Positions 7,963 through 15,556 of a stretch of 64,000 nt of DNA are shown one piece after another. The stretch covers positions 496,001 through 560,000 of the forward strand of contig NZ_CP107548.1 in NCBI RefSeq assembly GCF_025836975.1, written 5' to 3'. Source of the DNA: Pollutimonas sp. M17 (GTDB lineage Bacteria > Pseudomonadota > Gammaproteobacteria > Burkholderiales > Burkholderiaceae_B). Position 1 is the stretch's first letter; the number at the start of each line of letters is the position of its first letter. The position numbers were made by a program, and so were the translations under genes. Under the pieces are notes generated by a model that worked only from the letters and a program-made list of their open reading frames with translations, had not been told where the DNA came from and did not search any database.

Positions 7963-9498
7963 ATGAAAAGCATCAAGACGGTAGGCATAGTGGGCGCGGG
8001 CGCGATGGGGCGCGGAATTGCGCAGATCGCGGCGCAGGCGGGCCTGGATGTGCTGTTGTTCGACCTGAACCTCCAGGCGATCGAGGCCGCCAGGGAAAAT
8101 CTGCGGCAAATGTGGGGCAAGCTGGTCGCCAAGGGAAAGCTGTCGGAACAGCTGGCGGCGGAATCGCTGGCCCGCATTGCAGCCTGCAACGATCTGCCGG
8201 CCATGGCCGGCGCTGACCTGGTCATCGAAGCCGTTGTCGAGCGACTGGACGTGAAGTGCGATCTCTTCCGGCAGTTGGAAGGCATTGTCGCGCCCGACTG
8301 CATCCTGGCATCGAATACCTCGTCCTTGTCCATTACCGCGATTGCACAGGCCTGCGAGCGCCCGCAGCGCGTCCTGGGCTACCATTTTTTCAACCCCGTG
8401 CCGCTGATGAAGGTGGTCGAGGTCATCGATGGCTTGCGCAGCGACCCTCGGGCCGGCGACGCACTGATGGACCTGGCGCGCCTGATGGGCCATACGCCTG
8501 TGCGGGCGAAGGACATGCCGGGATTCATCGTGAACCATGCCGGGCGCGGCATGAATATCGAAGGTCTGAAGACGGCCCAGGAGTCGGTCGCCCCGTACTA
8601 CCAGGTCGACGCGATCATGCGTGAGCAGGCGGGTTTCCGCATGGGGCCCTTTGAGCTCATGGACCTGACGGCGCTGGACGTGTCCCACCCGGTGATGGAA
8701 TCCATCTACCGGCAGTTCTACGACGAGCCGCGTTTTCGGCCGTCGCCGATCGCGGCGGTGCGCACGGCCGGAAAGCTGCTGGGCCGAAAAACCGGCGAGG
8801 GCTTCTACGCCTACCCCGAGGGCCAGAAGCAAGTGCCCGCGGAACCGCCCGTCCCCGCCTTGCCACAGGGCCTGAAGGTTTGGCTGGCTCCGTATCATTC
8901 GATAGGGCACAAGCGCGCGGCGGCCTTGCTGAAGAGCCTGGGCGCCAGCGTCGTTGCGGCCGAGGCGCCGCCCGCCGACGCGCTGATCATCGTAACGCCC
9001 TATGGCGAAGACACGGCCACCGTGGTCGGAGAACACCAACTGGACGGGGAGCGCACGGTCGCGCTGGATACCTTTTTCGGCCTGGACCAGAGCCGCCGCC
9101 GGGTGTTGATGTGTTCGGTGGCCACGCAGCCGAAATGGCGCGACGCGGCCCATGCCCTGTTCGCCGGTGACGGCAGCCCCGTTTCAGTCATCGACGATTC
9201 GGCCGGTTTCGTTGCGCAGCGCATCGTTGCGGCCATCGTGAACGTGGCCAGCGACATTGCCCAGCAGTCCATCGCAACGCCTTCCGATATCGACCTGGCG
9301 GTATCGCTGGGCCTGGGCTATCCGAAGGGCGGGCCGCTGTCCATGGGAGACGCCCTGGGCGCCGCCCATGTGCTGGAGATACTTCGGGCCATGCAGCGCG
9401 TGACCGGCGACATGCGCTACCGGCCCAGCCCCTGGCTCCAGCGCCGCGTGCAGCTGGGCCTGCCCTTGCGGGCCGAGCCCGCCTGCATCGCTCGTTGA
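7963..9498 (+). CDS. 3-hydroxyacyl-CoA dehydrogenase, two-C-domain (PaaH-like) form
   Basis: An NAD-dependent oxidation of 3-hydroxyacyl-CoA to 3-ketoacyl-CoA. The Rossmann motif GAGAMGRGIAQIAAQAG is at about residues 8-24. SNTSSLSIT, FFNPVPLMKVVEV and DMPGFIVNHAGR mark the NAD domain and catalytic His region. The first C-terminal domain ends near 285, and a second 3HCDH C-terminal domain (GFVAQRIVAAIVNVASD onward) covers roughly 415-500. The 511 residues match the long PaaH/PaaC class rather than the 285-residue FadB2 type. The ATG at 7963 has AGGAG upstream. It is followed by a hairpin terminator. Confidence 0.92.
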   Translation: MKSIKTVGIVGAGAMGRGIAQIAAQAGLDVLLFDLNLQAIEAARENLRQMWGKLVAKGKLSEQLAAESLARIAACNDLPAMAGADLVIEAVVERLDVKCDLFRQLEGIVAPDCILASNTSSLSITAIAQACERPQRVLGYHFFNPVPLMKVVEVIDGLRSDPRAGDALMDLARLMGHTPVRAKDMPGFIVNHAGRGMNIEGLKTAQESVAPYYQVDAIMREQAGFRMGPFELMDLTALDVSHPVMESIYRQFYDEPRFRPSPIAAVRTAGKLLGRKTGEGFYAYPEGQKQVPAEPPVPALPQGLKVWLAPYHSIGHKRAAALLKSLGASVVAAEAPPADALIIVTPYGEDTATVVGEHQLDGERTVALDTFFGLDQSRRRVLMCSVATQPKWRDAAHALFAGDGSPVSVIDDSAGFVAQRIVAAIVNVASDIAQQSIATPSDIDLAVSLGLGYPKGGPLSMGDALGAAHVLEILRAMQRVTGDMRYRPSPWLQRRVQLGLPLRAEPACIAR

Positions 9499-9508
9499 CG
9501 TGCGCAAG

Positions 9509-9530
9509 AGGCCCTGTTTCCACGGGGCCT
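9509..9530 (+). terminator. Hairpin after the hydroxyacyl-CoA dehydrogenase gene
   Basis: AGGCCCTG and CGGGGCCT pair (one T-G wobble) around a six-base loop. A pyrimidine-rich TCCTTGCTTTCTTG follows, 11 bases after the stop codon. Confidence 0.55.
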
Positions 9531-9597
9531 TCCTTGCTTTCTTGTTGACTGGCCGGATTCGGCAGGCCATTCCATCAGTTCCAGGGCCGCTGAAGCA

Positions 9598-9631
9598 AAA
9601 AAGCCGCAGCATTTTCATGCTGCGGCTTTTT
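9598..9631. terminator. Strong bidirectional terminator between convergent genes
   Basis: A perfect 14-base stem, AAAAAGCCGCAGCA against TGCTGCGGCTTTTT, with loop TTTTCA. It has an A-tract on one side and a T-tract on the other. It sits 21 bases beyond the cytochrome stop and serves the converging transcripts. Confidence 0.85.
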
Positions 9632-9651
9632 GCCGTGGATGCCGATGCCGG

Positions 9652-10572
9652 TTATTGGGCGGCGTGCACCATGTATTCGACAGCGGCCTTGACTTCGGCG
9701 TCGGAAGCTTGCGAGCCGCCGCGGGGAGGCATGGCGCCAACACCGTGAATGGCGTTCTGCACCATGGCGTCCATGCCGGTCTCGACATACTTGGCCCAGG
9801 CGGCCTTGTCGCCGAACTTGGGAGCGCCGGCTACGCCGCTGGCGTGGCAGGCGAAACAGACGGCCTTGTACAGTTTTTCGCCGGCGGGATCGATGGCGGC
9901 TGCTTGAGCGGCGGGTGCGGCGGGCGCTTCGGCCTTGGCGGCGGGGGCCGCGGCCGGCGCGGCGGGAGCCGCCTCGGCCTTGGGCGCCGGAGCCGCGGCT
10001 GGAGCGGCGGCGGCCGGTTTGGCGGCTTCTTCGGCCTTGCCTTCGGCGGCCGGTTCCTTGGGTTCGTCGAACGAAGCCCCGGACTTGTTGGCGATGTAGA
10101 CGACGGCGCGAGCCACTTCAAAGTCGCTTAGCGAGGGGTTTCCACCCTTGGGAGGCATGGCGCCGATGCCATGGATGGCGTTCTTGACCATGTCTTCGTA
10201 GCCGGCCTTGACGAAGGGGGCCCAGGCGGCGGCATCGCCGATCTTGGGCGCGCCGGCCACGCCGGCGGTATGGCACGCGGTACAGGTGGATTCGAACACC
10301 TGCTGGCCGGTCTTGAAAACCTTGGGTGCGTTGGCGTCGACCAGGCTGAAGCCGGCGACGGGCTTGATGCGTTGGGCGATGGCTTCGTCCGTCTGGGCGT
10401 CGGAGCCGGTGCCCATCTGGGAGCTGGCGGCGACCAGGTTGACCAGCAGCATGATGATGAAAATCGGCACAATGAAGGCCAGAACCACGGTTACGATCAG
10501 TTGCTTAGGCGTTTTGATGAGACCTTCGTGCTCCTCGATGGTCTCTTCGACGTGTTCTTCCGTATTGTTCAT
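9652..10572 (-). CDS. Membrane-anchored tandem (diheme) cytochrome c, c5-like
   Basis: An electron carrier of 306 residues facing the periplasm. Residues 24-47 form one transmembrane helix (LIVTVVLAFIVPIFIIMLLV). A first class-I heme domain carries CTACH at 97-101 and axial-Met motif GAMPPKGG near 137-144. A roughly 60-residue Ala/Pro/Lys/Glu linker (about 170-228) follows. A second, very similar heme domain has CFACH at 239-243 and GAMPPRGG. The two domains share AGVAGAPK(I/F)GDKAAW-like sequence, so this is an internal duplication. The start is ATG at 10572; upstream residues in the same frame do not look coding. It ends at a strong terminator and faces the acyl-CoA genes, but no functional link is evident. 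Confidence 0.9.
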   Translation of the reverse strand: MNNTEEHVEETIEEHEGLIKTPKQLIVTVVLAFIVPIFIIMLLVNLVAASSQMGTGSDAQTDEAIAQRIKPVAGFSLVDANAPKVFKTGQQVFESTCTACHTAGVAGAPKIGDAAAWAPFVKAGYEDMVKNAIHGIGAMPPKGGNPSLSDFEVARAVVYIANKSGASFDEPKEPAAEGKAEEAAKPAAAAPAAAPAPKAEAAPAAPAAAPAAKAEAPAAPAAQAAAIDPAGEKLYKAVCFACHASGVAGAPKFGDKAAWAKYVETGMDAMVQNAIHGVGAMPPRGGSQASDAEVKAAVEYMVHAAQ

Positions 10573-10739
10573 AATCGAATCCTGCGTGTTCCTAGTCTGA
10601 GGGCGCCAAGGCCTGAATTCTGTGATGGTCTGTCTACAGGAGACTGGACTTTGCGCTTGCACGCGGGGTTTCCGGAAGCTCCTGAATAAACGATTATAAC
10701 TAGACTACTGTTTCAATGCATGGATGGGTGCGCGGCGGC

Positions 10740-10767
10740 CGCGGCACCGTGTTGCCGCGCTTGTTTT
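10740..10767 (+). other. GC-rich hairpin with T-run just upstream of the tRNA
   Basis: CGCGGCA and TGCCGCG form a 7-base stem with a six-base loop, followed by CTTGTTTT. It looks like a plus-strand terminator but no plus-strand gene ends here, so it may insulate the tRNA gene from distant read-through. Confidence 0.35.
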
Positions 10768-10813
10768 CCGGCTTTGAAAAGTTTTCCCGCAAACACGCTA
10801 CAATGACGACCCT

Positions 10814-10888
10814 GCGCCCGTAGTTCAATGGATAGAATGAGAGTTTCCGAAGCTCTTGATACAGGTTCGATTCCTGTCGGGCGCGCCA
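10814..10888 (+). tRNA. tRNA-Arg (anticodon CCG)
   Basis: A 75-base cloverleaf. The acceptor strand GCGCCCG (10814-10820) pairs with CGGGCGC (10878-10884), then discriminator G and an encoded CCA (10886-10888). The anticodon loop TTCCGAA contains CCG, reading the CGG arginine codon that is common in this genome. The T-loop TTCGATT is standard. Upstream, TACAAT at 10799-10804 is a good -10; a TTGAAA at 10774-10779 is 19 bases away and only a fair -35. Confidence 0.95.
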
Positions 10889-10935
10889 ATGCCGATCCGG
10901 ATCGCCCAGATGAACGCCGGCCAACGCCAGCCGCT

Positions 10936-11760
10936 TCATGGGCGCGCTCCTGACTTCTGTGTCGCCGGGTTGATCGACGGCTTTACTCTTTCCGGCTCTT
11001 CCTTCTGGATATCGTCGCCCGCCAAGATACGCGAGATGCTTGCAGCCTCTCGGCACACGATCTTGATCAACATGCGGCGGCCTTGTTCGTAGCGCCATGT
11101 GGGCGCACCCAGGTTGAGAGCGCCTATGACCCTTCCGTTGGGGCCGAATATCGGTGCCGAAACCCCCGAAGCGCCTTCGACATTTGCATCCATGACTTCA
11201 GCGTAACCTTGCTGACGTATCTTGGCCAGCGACTGCCGGATGAGTGCCGGGTCGGTCTGCGTATGTGCCGTAACCTTGGTCAGGTGCTTCGGTTGCAGCC
11301 ACCGCGCCAGATCGTGTTCGAGGGAGTGGGCCATGATGGCCAGCCCCATCGACGTGCAATGAATCAGTCGCGGATGCTCGAGCGAGGCGTCATACCTGAC
11401 TTCGTTGGGGCTTACCGCTTTGGCCAGGTACTGTATTTTTCCTTCTCCCGTCAAGCTGCCGATGAAGGCGGATTCCCGGCTCTCTTGCGACATGCTGGCG
11501 AGGATGGGGGCGGCAATACCCAATAGCCTGGTGCGCAGTCCGCCTACCCATCCCCCCCGAAGTTCGAGCGGAAGCAGATAGCCGGCTTCGTCGCGCAGAA
11601 GATAGCCCCGTCCAGTCAATGTCAGCAATAAGGCCTGCGCGCTGCTTTTGGGGATATCCATTTTGCGTGCCACTTCGGTGACGCCCATCGGTTCTGTTGC
11701 GGCGGAAAACAATTCCAGCAGGTCGAGCACGCGGGTAGCGGATTTGACACGATCGTTCAT
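10936..11760 (-). CDS. IclR-family transcriptional regulator
   Basis: A 274-residue regulator. The N-terminal winged helix-turn-helix (residues about 5-65, with VTEVARKMDIPKSSAQALLLTLTGRGYL) is followed by the IclR effector-binding domain (about 75-250), including QGYAEVMDANVEGASGVSAPIF, a typical ligand-pocket segment. The C-terminal tail of about 20 residues is charged. An ATG at 11760 was chosen; an in-frame GTG at 11772 is possible but has no better ribosome site. It is divergent from a DapA-family aldolase gene, and the shared region holds a dyad of ATGAAC half-sites over the aldolase promoter. It therefore most likely controls that locus in response to a pathway intermediate. Confidence 0.92.
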   Translation of the reverse strand: MNDRVKSATRVLDLLELFSAATEPMGVTEVARKMDIPKSSAQALLLTLTGRGYLLRDEAGYLLPLELRGGWVGGLRTRLLGIAAPILASMSQESRESAFIGSLTGEGKIQYLAKAVSPNEVRYDASLEHPRLIHCTSMGLAIMAHSLEHDLARWLQPKHLTKVTAHTQTDPALIRQSLAKIRQQGYAEVMDANVEGASGVSAPIFGPNGRVIGALNLGAPTWRYEQGRRMLIKIVCREAASISRILAGDDIQKEEPERVKPSINPATQKSGARP

Positions 11761-11775
11761 GGCAATGGACACCCA

Positions 11776-11804
11776 TTGCGAAAGGGATGCCCTGTCTCTA
11801 TAAT
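11776..11804 (+). promoter_or_regulatory. Sigma-70 promoter of the aldolase/Bug locus
   Basis: TTGCGA at 11776-11781 and a perfect TATAAT at 11799-11804 with a 17-base spacer. Transcription would begin near 11811, inside the operator repeats. Confidence 0.7.
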
Positions 11805-11808
11805 GTTT

Positions 11809-11840
11809 ATGAACATATACTATAGTTCATGTATATGAAC
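11809..11840. promoter_or_regulatory. Probable IclR operator (three ATGAAC half-sites)
   Basis: A perfect inverted repeat GTTCATGTATATGAAC is at 11825-11840. A further ATGAAC half-site at 11809-11814 together with GTTCAT forms a second, wider dyad. The repeats cover the predicted transcription start of the downstream operon and lie between the divergent IclR gene and the aldolase gene. Confidence 0.6.
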
Positions 11841-11906
11841 ATGTCAAGCAGCCACCGCACTTCGACGTGGCTGGTTCAGATCACCATTCTTTTGAAGGAC
11901 ATCCAA

Positions 11907-12833
11907 ATGGCATCCCCAAAACGCTACGCCCCGCAAGACATCGTCGGCATTCTTCCTCCATTGCTGACTCCTTTTGACGAGAAGGAAGAGATCGTGGAAT
12001 CCGTCCTGCGCGACGAGGTGCGCTTCATGCTTGCCCAAGGCGTGCACGGTCTGGTTCCGGGCGGGAGCGCGGGCGAAGGCAACGCGCTCTCCACTGAAGA
12101 AGTACGGCGGGTCGTCGGCATCACCTGCGAAGAGGCCAACGGACGAGTGCCGGTTATCGCCGGAATCATCGCCAATAGCACGCGGGAAGCCATACAGAAG
12201 GCCAAAGCGGTATCGGATCTGGGGGTTTCAGCGCTGCAGATCACCCCTGTGCACTACATCTACAAGAATGACGATGCGTCCATGATCCGGCACTTCGCCG
12301 CCATCCGGGACGCGGTGGATATCCCCATCATCATCTATAACGTCATCCCCTGGAACTACCTTTCGGTGACGTTGCTACTGAGGCTCATGCGCGAAGTCCC
12401 GGGAATCTTTGGCGTCAAGCAAAGCGCCAGCGACGTGAAATCGATGGCCGATCTGCTTCTGATGGCGGAGCCCGAGATGCGAATCTACGCTGCGATCGAC
12501 GCGCTGCTATATCCGACCCTTGCGATGGGAGCGCATGGTTCGATATCGCAGATACTGGCGGCGGTACCGGGCCCTTGCGTGGAAATGTGGAACCTGGTGC
12601 AGCAAGGCGAGCATGAGCGCGCCCGTGAACTGCACAACCGCCTGCTGAAGGTCTGGAATGCCATCTCGGCGGACAACCGATTGGCTGTCACCAAGCACGT
12701 GCTTTCGCTTCAGGGCATCCCGGTCGGCAAACCTCGCTCTCCGCTTGCGCCGGCATCGGCAGAGCAGCAACACAACGCGCGCGCTGCGCTCGCCGAACTG
12801 CTGGGAGCGGACAAGGTGACACCCGTTAACTGA
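11907..12833 (+). CDS. DapA-family (dihydrodipicolinate synthase/N-acetylneuraminate lyase) aldolase
   Basis: A class-I TIM-barrel aldolase of 308 residues forming a Schiff base with a pyruvate-like substrate. The pyruvate-carboxylate loop reads GGSAGEGNAL (52-61), the catalytic tyrosine is Y144 in IIIYNVIPW, and the Schiff-base lysine is K171 in GVKQSASD. The family tyrosine loop that distinguishes true DHDPS is altered, and lysine genes are absent nearby. The context (IclR regulator, Bug receptor, zinc dehydrogenase) argues for a catabolic role on a keto-acid, not lysine synthesis. The ATG at 11907 has GAAGGA nine bases upstream; an upstream in-frame ATG at 11829 lies in the operator and was rejected. 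Confidence 0.88.
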   Translation: MASPKRYAPQDIVGILPPLLTPFDEKEEIVESVLRDEVRFMLAQGVHGLVPGGSAGEGNALSTEEVRRVVGITCEEANGRVPVIAGIIANSTREAIQKAKAVSDLGVSALQITPVHYIYKNDDASMIRHFAAIRDAVDIPIIIYNVIPWNYLSVTLLLRLMREVPGIFGVKQSASDVKSMADLLLMAEPEMRIYAAIDALLYPTLAMGAHGSISQILAAVPGPCVEMWNLVQQGEHERARELHNRLLKVWNAISADNRLAVTKHVLSLQGIPVGKPRSPLAPASAEQQHNARAALAELLGADKVTPVN

Positions 12834-12897
12834 ACCAGGCAGCCGGGGTCCGGCATGTCGCCGGGCGCCGCAGGCTGTCAATGTTGAGGAGACTTCA

Positions 12898-13863
12898 ATG
12901 AAAAAAATACTATCCACCGCGCTTATGGCCGCCTCGCTTTGCCTGACCGGCATCGCGGCGGCCCAAAGCTACCCGAACCAGCCCATCAGGATGATAATTC
13001 CATTCGCGGCGGGAGGCACGACCGATTTCGTCGGCCGTGTGATCGGAGAGAAGCTTGGTGAAATTCTGGGGCAGCCTATCGTCATCGAGAGCCGTGGCGG
13101 CGCCGGCACCATCATCGGGACGGGGGTGCTGGCCAGAGCCCCTTCGGATGGCTATACCATCATGCTGGCTACGCCGGACTTCACCATCAATCCAAGCTTG
13201 CAGCCGGAGCTGCCTTACGAAACTCCGAAGGACTTCACCCCAATCAGCCTGATCGCCACTTATCCCCTGGTGCTGGCCGCCAACAGCGAGCAGGGCATAA
13301 AGTCGGTATCCGACCTGATCTCGCGAGCACGGGCCAAACCAGGCCAGCTCAATTACGCTTCGGCCGGCAACGGCTCGATCCAGCATCTTTGCGGCGCCAT
13401 GCTGGTCGACATGGCGAAACTGGAAATGACGCATGTGCCCTACAAGGGCGGAGCGCCCGCCGCCGCCGATCTGGTCGCCGGCCGCGTATCGGTACTTTGC
13501 AGCGGCGCGCCACCTCTCGATCCTTATGTGAAAAGCGGCAAGCTGCGTATTCTGGCGGTCAGTACGCCGACCAGCCACCCGGCGTTGCCAGGAGTGCCGA
13601 GCATCGCGGAAAGTGGAGTGCCGGGATTCGACGTCACCGCCTGGTTTGGATTCATCGGCCCGGCAGACTTGCCCAAGGACGTCGTAAAACGCCTGAACGA
13701 CGCAATAGTGAAGGTCATGCAAGACCCTGATCTACGCAAGCGGCTGTCGATACTGGGTGCGGATCTGGCCGGGAGCACGCCCGAGGCAATGGGCAGCCTG
13801 ATCAACGCTGAAATCGAAAAATGGCGAAGAGTAATAATCGCCAATGGCATCAAAGCCCAGTAA
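12898..13863 (+). CDS. Bug-family periplasmic solute-binding protein (TTT receptor)
   Basis: A tripartite-tricarboxylate-type receptor of 321 residues. The signal peptide runs over residues 1-23 (cleavage after AAAQ is likely). The mature start SYPNQPIRMIIPFAAGGTTDF is diagnostic of the Bug family, which binds carboxylates in the periplasm. Further family blocks are VVIESRGGAGTIIG-like sequence near 60-75, LNYASAGNGSIQHL, and VPYKGGAPAAADLVAGRV. No TctA/TctB membrane partners are beside it, as is usual for the many orphan Bug genes in Alcaligenaceae. Its position right after the aldolase gene (64 bases) suggests it captures the substrate or a precursor of this locus. GAGGAG precedes the ATG. 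Confidence 0.93.
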   Translation: MKKILSTALMAASLCLTGIAAAQSYPNQPIRMIIPFAAGGTTDFVGRVIGEKLGEILGQPIVIESRGGAGTIIGTGVLARAPSDGYTIMLATPDFTINPSLQPELPYETPKDFTPISLIATYPLVLAANSEQGIKSVSDLISRARAKPGQLNYASAGNGSIQHLCGAMLVDMAKLEMTHVPYKGGAPAAADLVAGRVSVLCSGAPPLDPYVKSGKLRILAVSTPTSHPALPGVPSIAESGVPGFDVTAWFGFIGPADLPKDVVKRLNDAIVKVMQDPDLRKRLSILGADLAGSTPEAMGSLINAEIEKWRRVIIANGIKAQ

Positions 13864-13881
13864 GCCGCAGCATGCGCGTGG

Positions 13882-13901
13882 AAGCAGCCGCAAGGCTGCT
13901 T
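13882..13901 (+). terminator. GNRA-loop hairpin after the Bug gene
   Basis: AAGCAGCC and GGCTGCTT pair around a GCAA tetraloop, followed by TCCTGTTCCTG. The poor T-run suggests partial termination or 3'-end protection ahead of the dehydrogenase gene. Confidence 0.5.
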
Positions 13902-13983
13902 TCCTGTTCCTGAGGTCCAAAGCGCCCTGGGCACCTTGCTTGCTGCACGCCGCCGGCAGCTTACTTTGAAAGGAGCCCCGGCA

Positions 13984-15162
13984 ATGAAAGCGCTTCAATG
14001 GCAAGGCAAGCGGGATATACGGTACGACACGGCGCCGGATCCCGTCATCGAGCATCCACGGGATGCCATTCTTAAAGTGTCGTCCTGCGCGATCTGCGGC
14101 TCCGACCTGCATCTGTTCGATGGTTTCATGCCCGGCATGAAATCGGGCGACGTCATGGGGCACGAGTTCATGGGCGAGGTGATGGAGGTGGGCAAGGAGA
14201 ACAAGGCGCTGCGCCCCGGCGATAGGGTGGTGATACCCTTTACGATCTTCTGCGGAGAGTGCTTCCAGTGCCGGCGAGGCCATTATTCTCTTTGCGAGCG
14301 CAGCAACCGCAACGCCGAGGCGGCGGCCAAGCTCTTTGGCCACACCTGCGCGGGCCTCTTCGGCTATACCCATCTGACGGGCGGATACCCGGGCGGCCAG
14401 GCCGAGTACGTAAGAGTGCCTTTCGCAGACACGACGCATATCAAGGTGCCCGAAGGCCTGTCTGATGAAAAAGCGCTATTCCTGGGCGACATCCTGCCGA
14501 CTGGCTGGCAGGCAGCCGCCCAATGCGACATCCTGCCAACGGATACCGTGGCGGTGTGGGGCGCCGGGCCGGTCGGGCAGATGGCGATACGCAGCGCCGT
14601 CATCATGGGTGCCAGGCAAGTCATTGCGATAGACCGTGTTCCAGAGCGCCTGGCCATGGCGCAGGAGGGTGGCGCCATCCCGATCAACTTCGACGAAGAA
14701 AGCGTGCTCGACCGCCTGGGCGAACTGACCTCCGGCCATGGCCCGGAGAAATGCATTGACGCGGTGGGCATGGAATCGCATGTAACGCGGTCGTTCGACG
14801 CCATTTACGACCGCGTCAAGCAGGCCATGATGCTCGAGACGGACCGGCCCCATGTGCTCAGGGAAATGATCTACGTATGCCGGCCCGGAGGCATATTGTC
14901 GATTCCCGGAGTATACGGCGGACTGATAGACAAGATTCCCTTCGGCGCCTCGATGAACAAGGGGCTGACCTGGCGCATGGGGCAGACCGACGTGAATCGC
15001 TGGGCCGATGACCTGGCGCAACGCATCGTCGAGGGGCAGATAGACCCATCGTTCGTCATCACCCACAATGTGGGCCTGCGGCAGGGGCCCGAGATGTACA
15101 AGACGTTCCGGGACAAAGAGGACGGCTGCATCAAAGTGGTGCTCAAGCCCGGCCAGGGCTGA
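13984..15162 (+). CDS. Zinc-dependent alcohol dehydrogenase, formaldehyde-dehydrogenase-like
   Basis: A medium-chain dehydrogenase of 392 residues. Catalytic zinc ligands are C38 and H60-E61 (GHE), with H43 close to the active site. The structural zinc lobe is C90, C93, C96 and C104 ([16 protein letters not shown]). The NAD loop GAGPVGQ is at about 193-199. The long form with an extra segment near 260-330 matches the glutathione-independent formaldehyde dehydrogenase-like branch. The ATG at 13984 has AAAGGAG nine bases upstream. It probably oxidises an alcohol or reduces an aldehyde made by the neighbouring aldolase, though the exact substrate is unknown. Confidence 0.88.
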   Translation: MKALQWQGKRDIRYDTAPDPVIEHPRDAILKVSSCAICGSDLHLFDGFMPGMKSGDVMGHEFMGEVMEVGKENKALRPGDRVVIPFTIFCGECFQCRRGHYSLCERSNRNAEAAAKLFGHTCAGLFGYTHLTGGYPGGQAEYVRVPFADTTHIKVPEGLSDEKALFLGDILPTGWQAAAQCDILPTDTVAVWGAGPVGQMAIRSAVIMGARQVIAIDRVPERLAMAQEGGAIPINFDEESVLDRLGELTSGHGPEKCIDAVGMESHVTRSFDAIYDRVKQAMMLETDRPHVLREMIYVCRPGGILSIPGVYGGLIDKIPFGASMNKGLTWRMGQTDVNRWADDLAQRIVEGQIDPSFVITHNVGLRQGPEMYKTFRDKEDGCIKVVLKPGQG

Positions 15163-15237
15163 AGGCGGGGGATTCCGGGGGGCGGGTATGCAATGTGCTG
15201 CGTGGCCGGCAGCGTTGCCAACATGGAGGTCCTTGCA

Positions 15238-15549
15238 ATGACTGCACTTGATCCGAATACACCCGATCCGAATGCCAAAGCGCCGCGCCCGCGGAATGAG
15301 TCGGCCGACAAGGAACGCAAGCCCGATATGGATCGTCCTCCGTCCAGGCAATCGGGAGAGCGGCCTGCTTTCGATCGCGGCACGGCGGCGGCCGACCGGG
15401 ACGCCCGCAGCGGGCAGCGCCCCGGCCAGGGCGACTACGCCGCCACACAGGCGGAGGGTACGGCGGATGCGCCGGATGTCGAGCGGGCAAAACACCCTGT
15501 GGATCCGGACGATGGAAATACGGCGGACGAGTCCGGCATGAAGAAGTAG
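15238..15549 (+). CDS. Small disordered, highly charged protein (103 residues)
   Basis: I do not recognise a family. Residues are dominated by Asp, Pro, Arg, Ala, Gly and Gln, with no hydrophobic core, signal peptide or cysteine, so it should be intrinsically disordered and soluble. The ATG at 15238 is preceded by GGAGG at good spacing, which supports a real gene; an earlier in-frame ATG at 15193 lacks this. It follows the dehydrogenase by 75 bases on the same strand. It resembles the charged stress-associated or hydrophilin-like proteins often found in this family of bacteria, but that is only an impression. Confidence 0.6.
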   Translation: MTALDPNTPDPNAKAPRPRNESADKERKPDMDRPPSRQSGERPAFDRGTAAADRDARSGQRPGQGDYAATQAEGTADAPDVERAKHPVDPDDGNTADESGMKK

Positions 15550-15556
15550 CGGGGAT

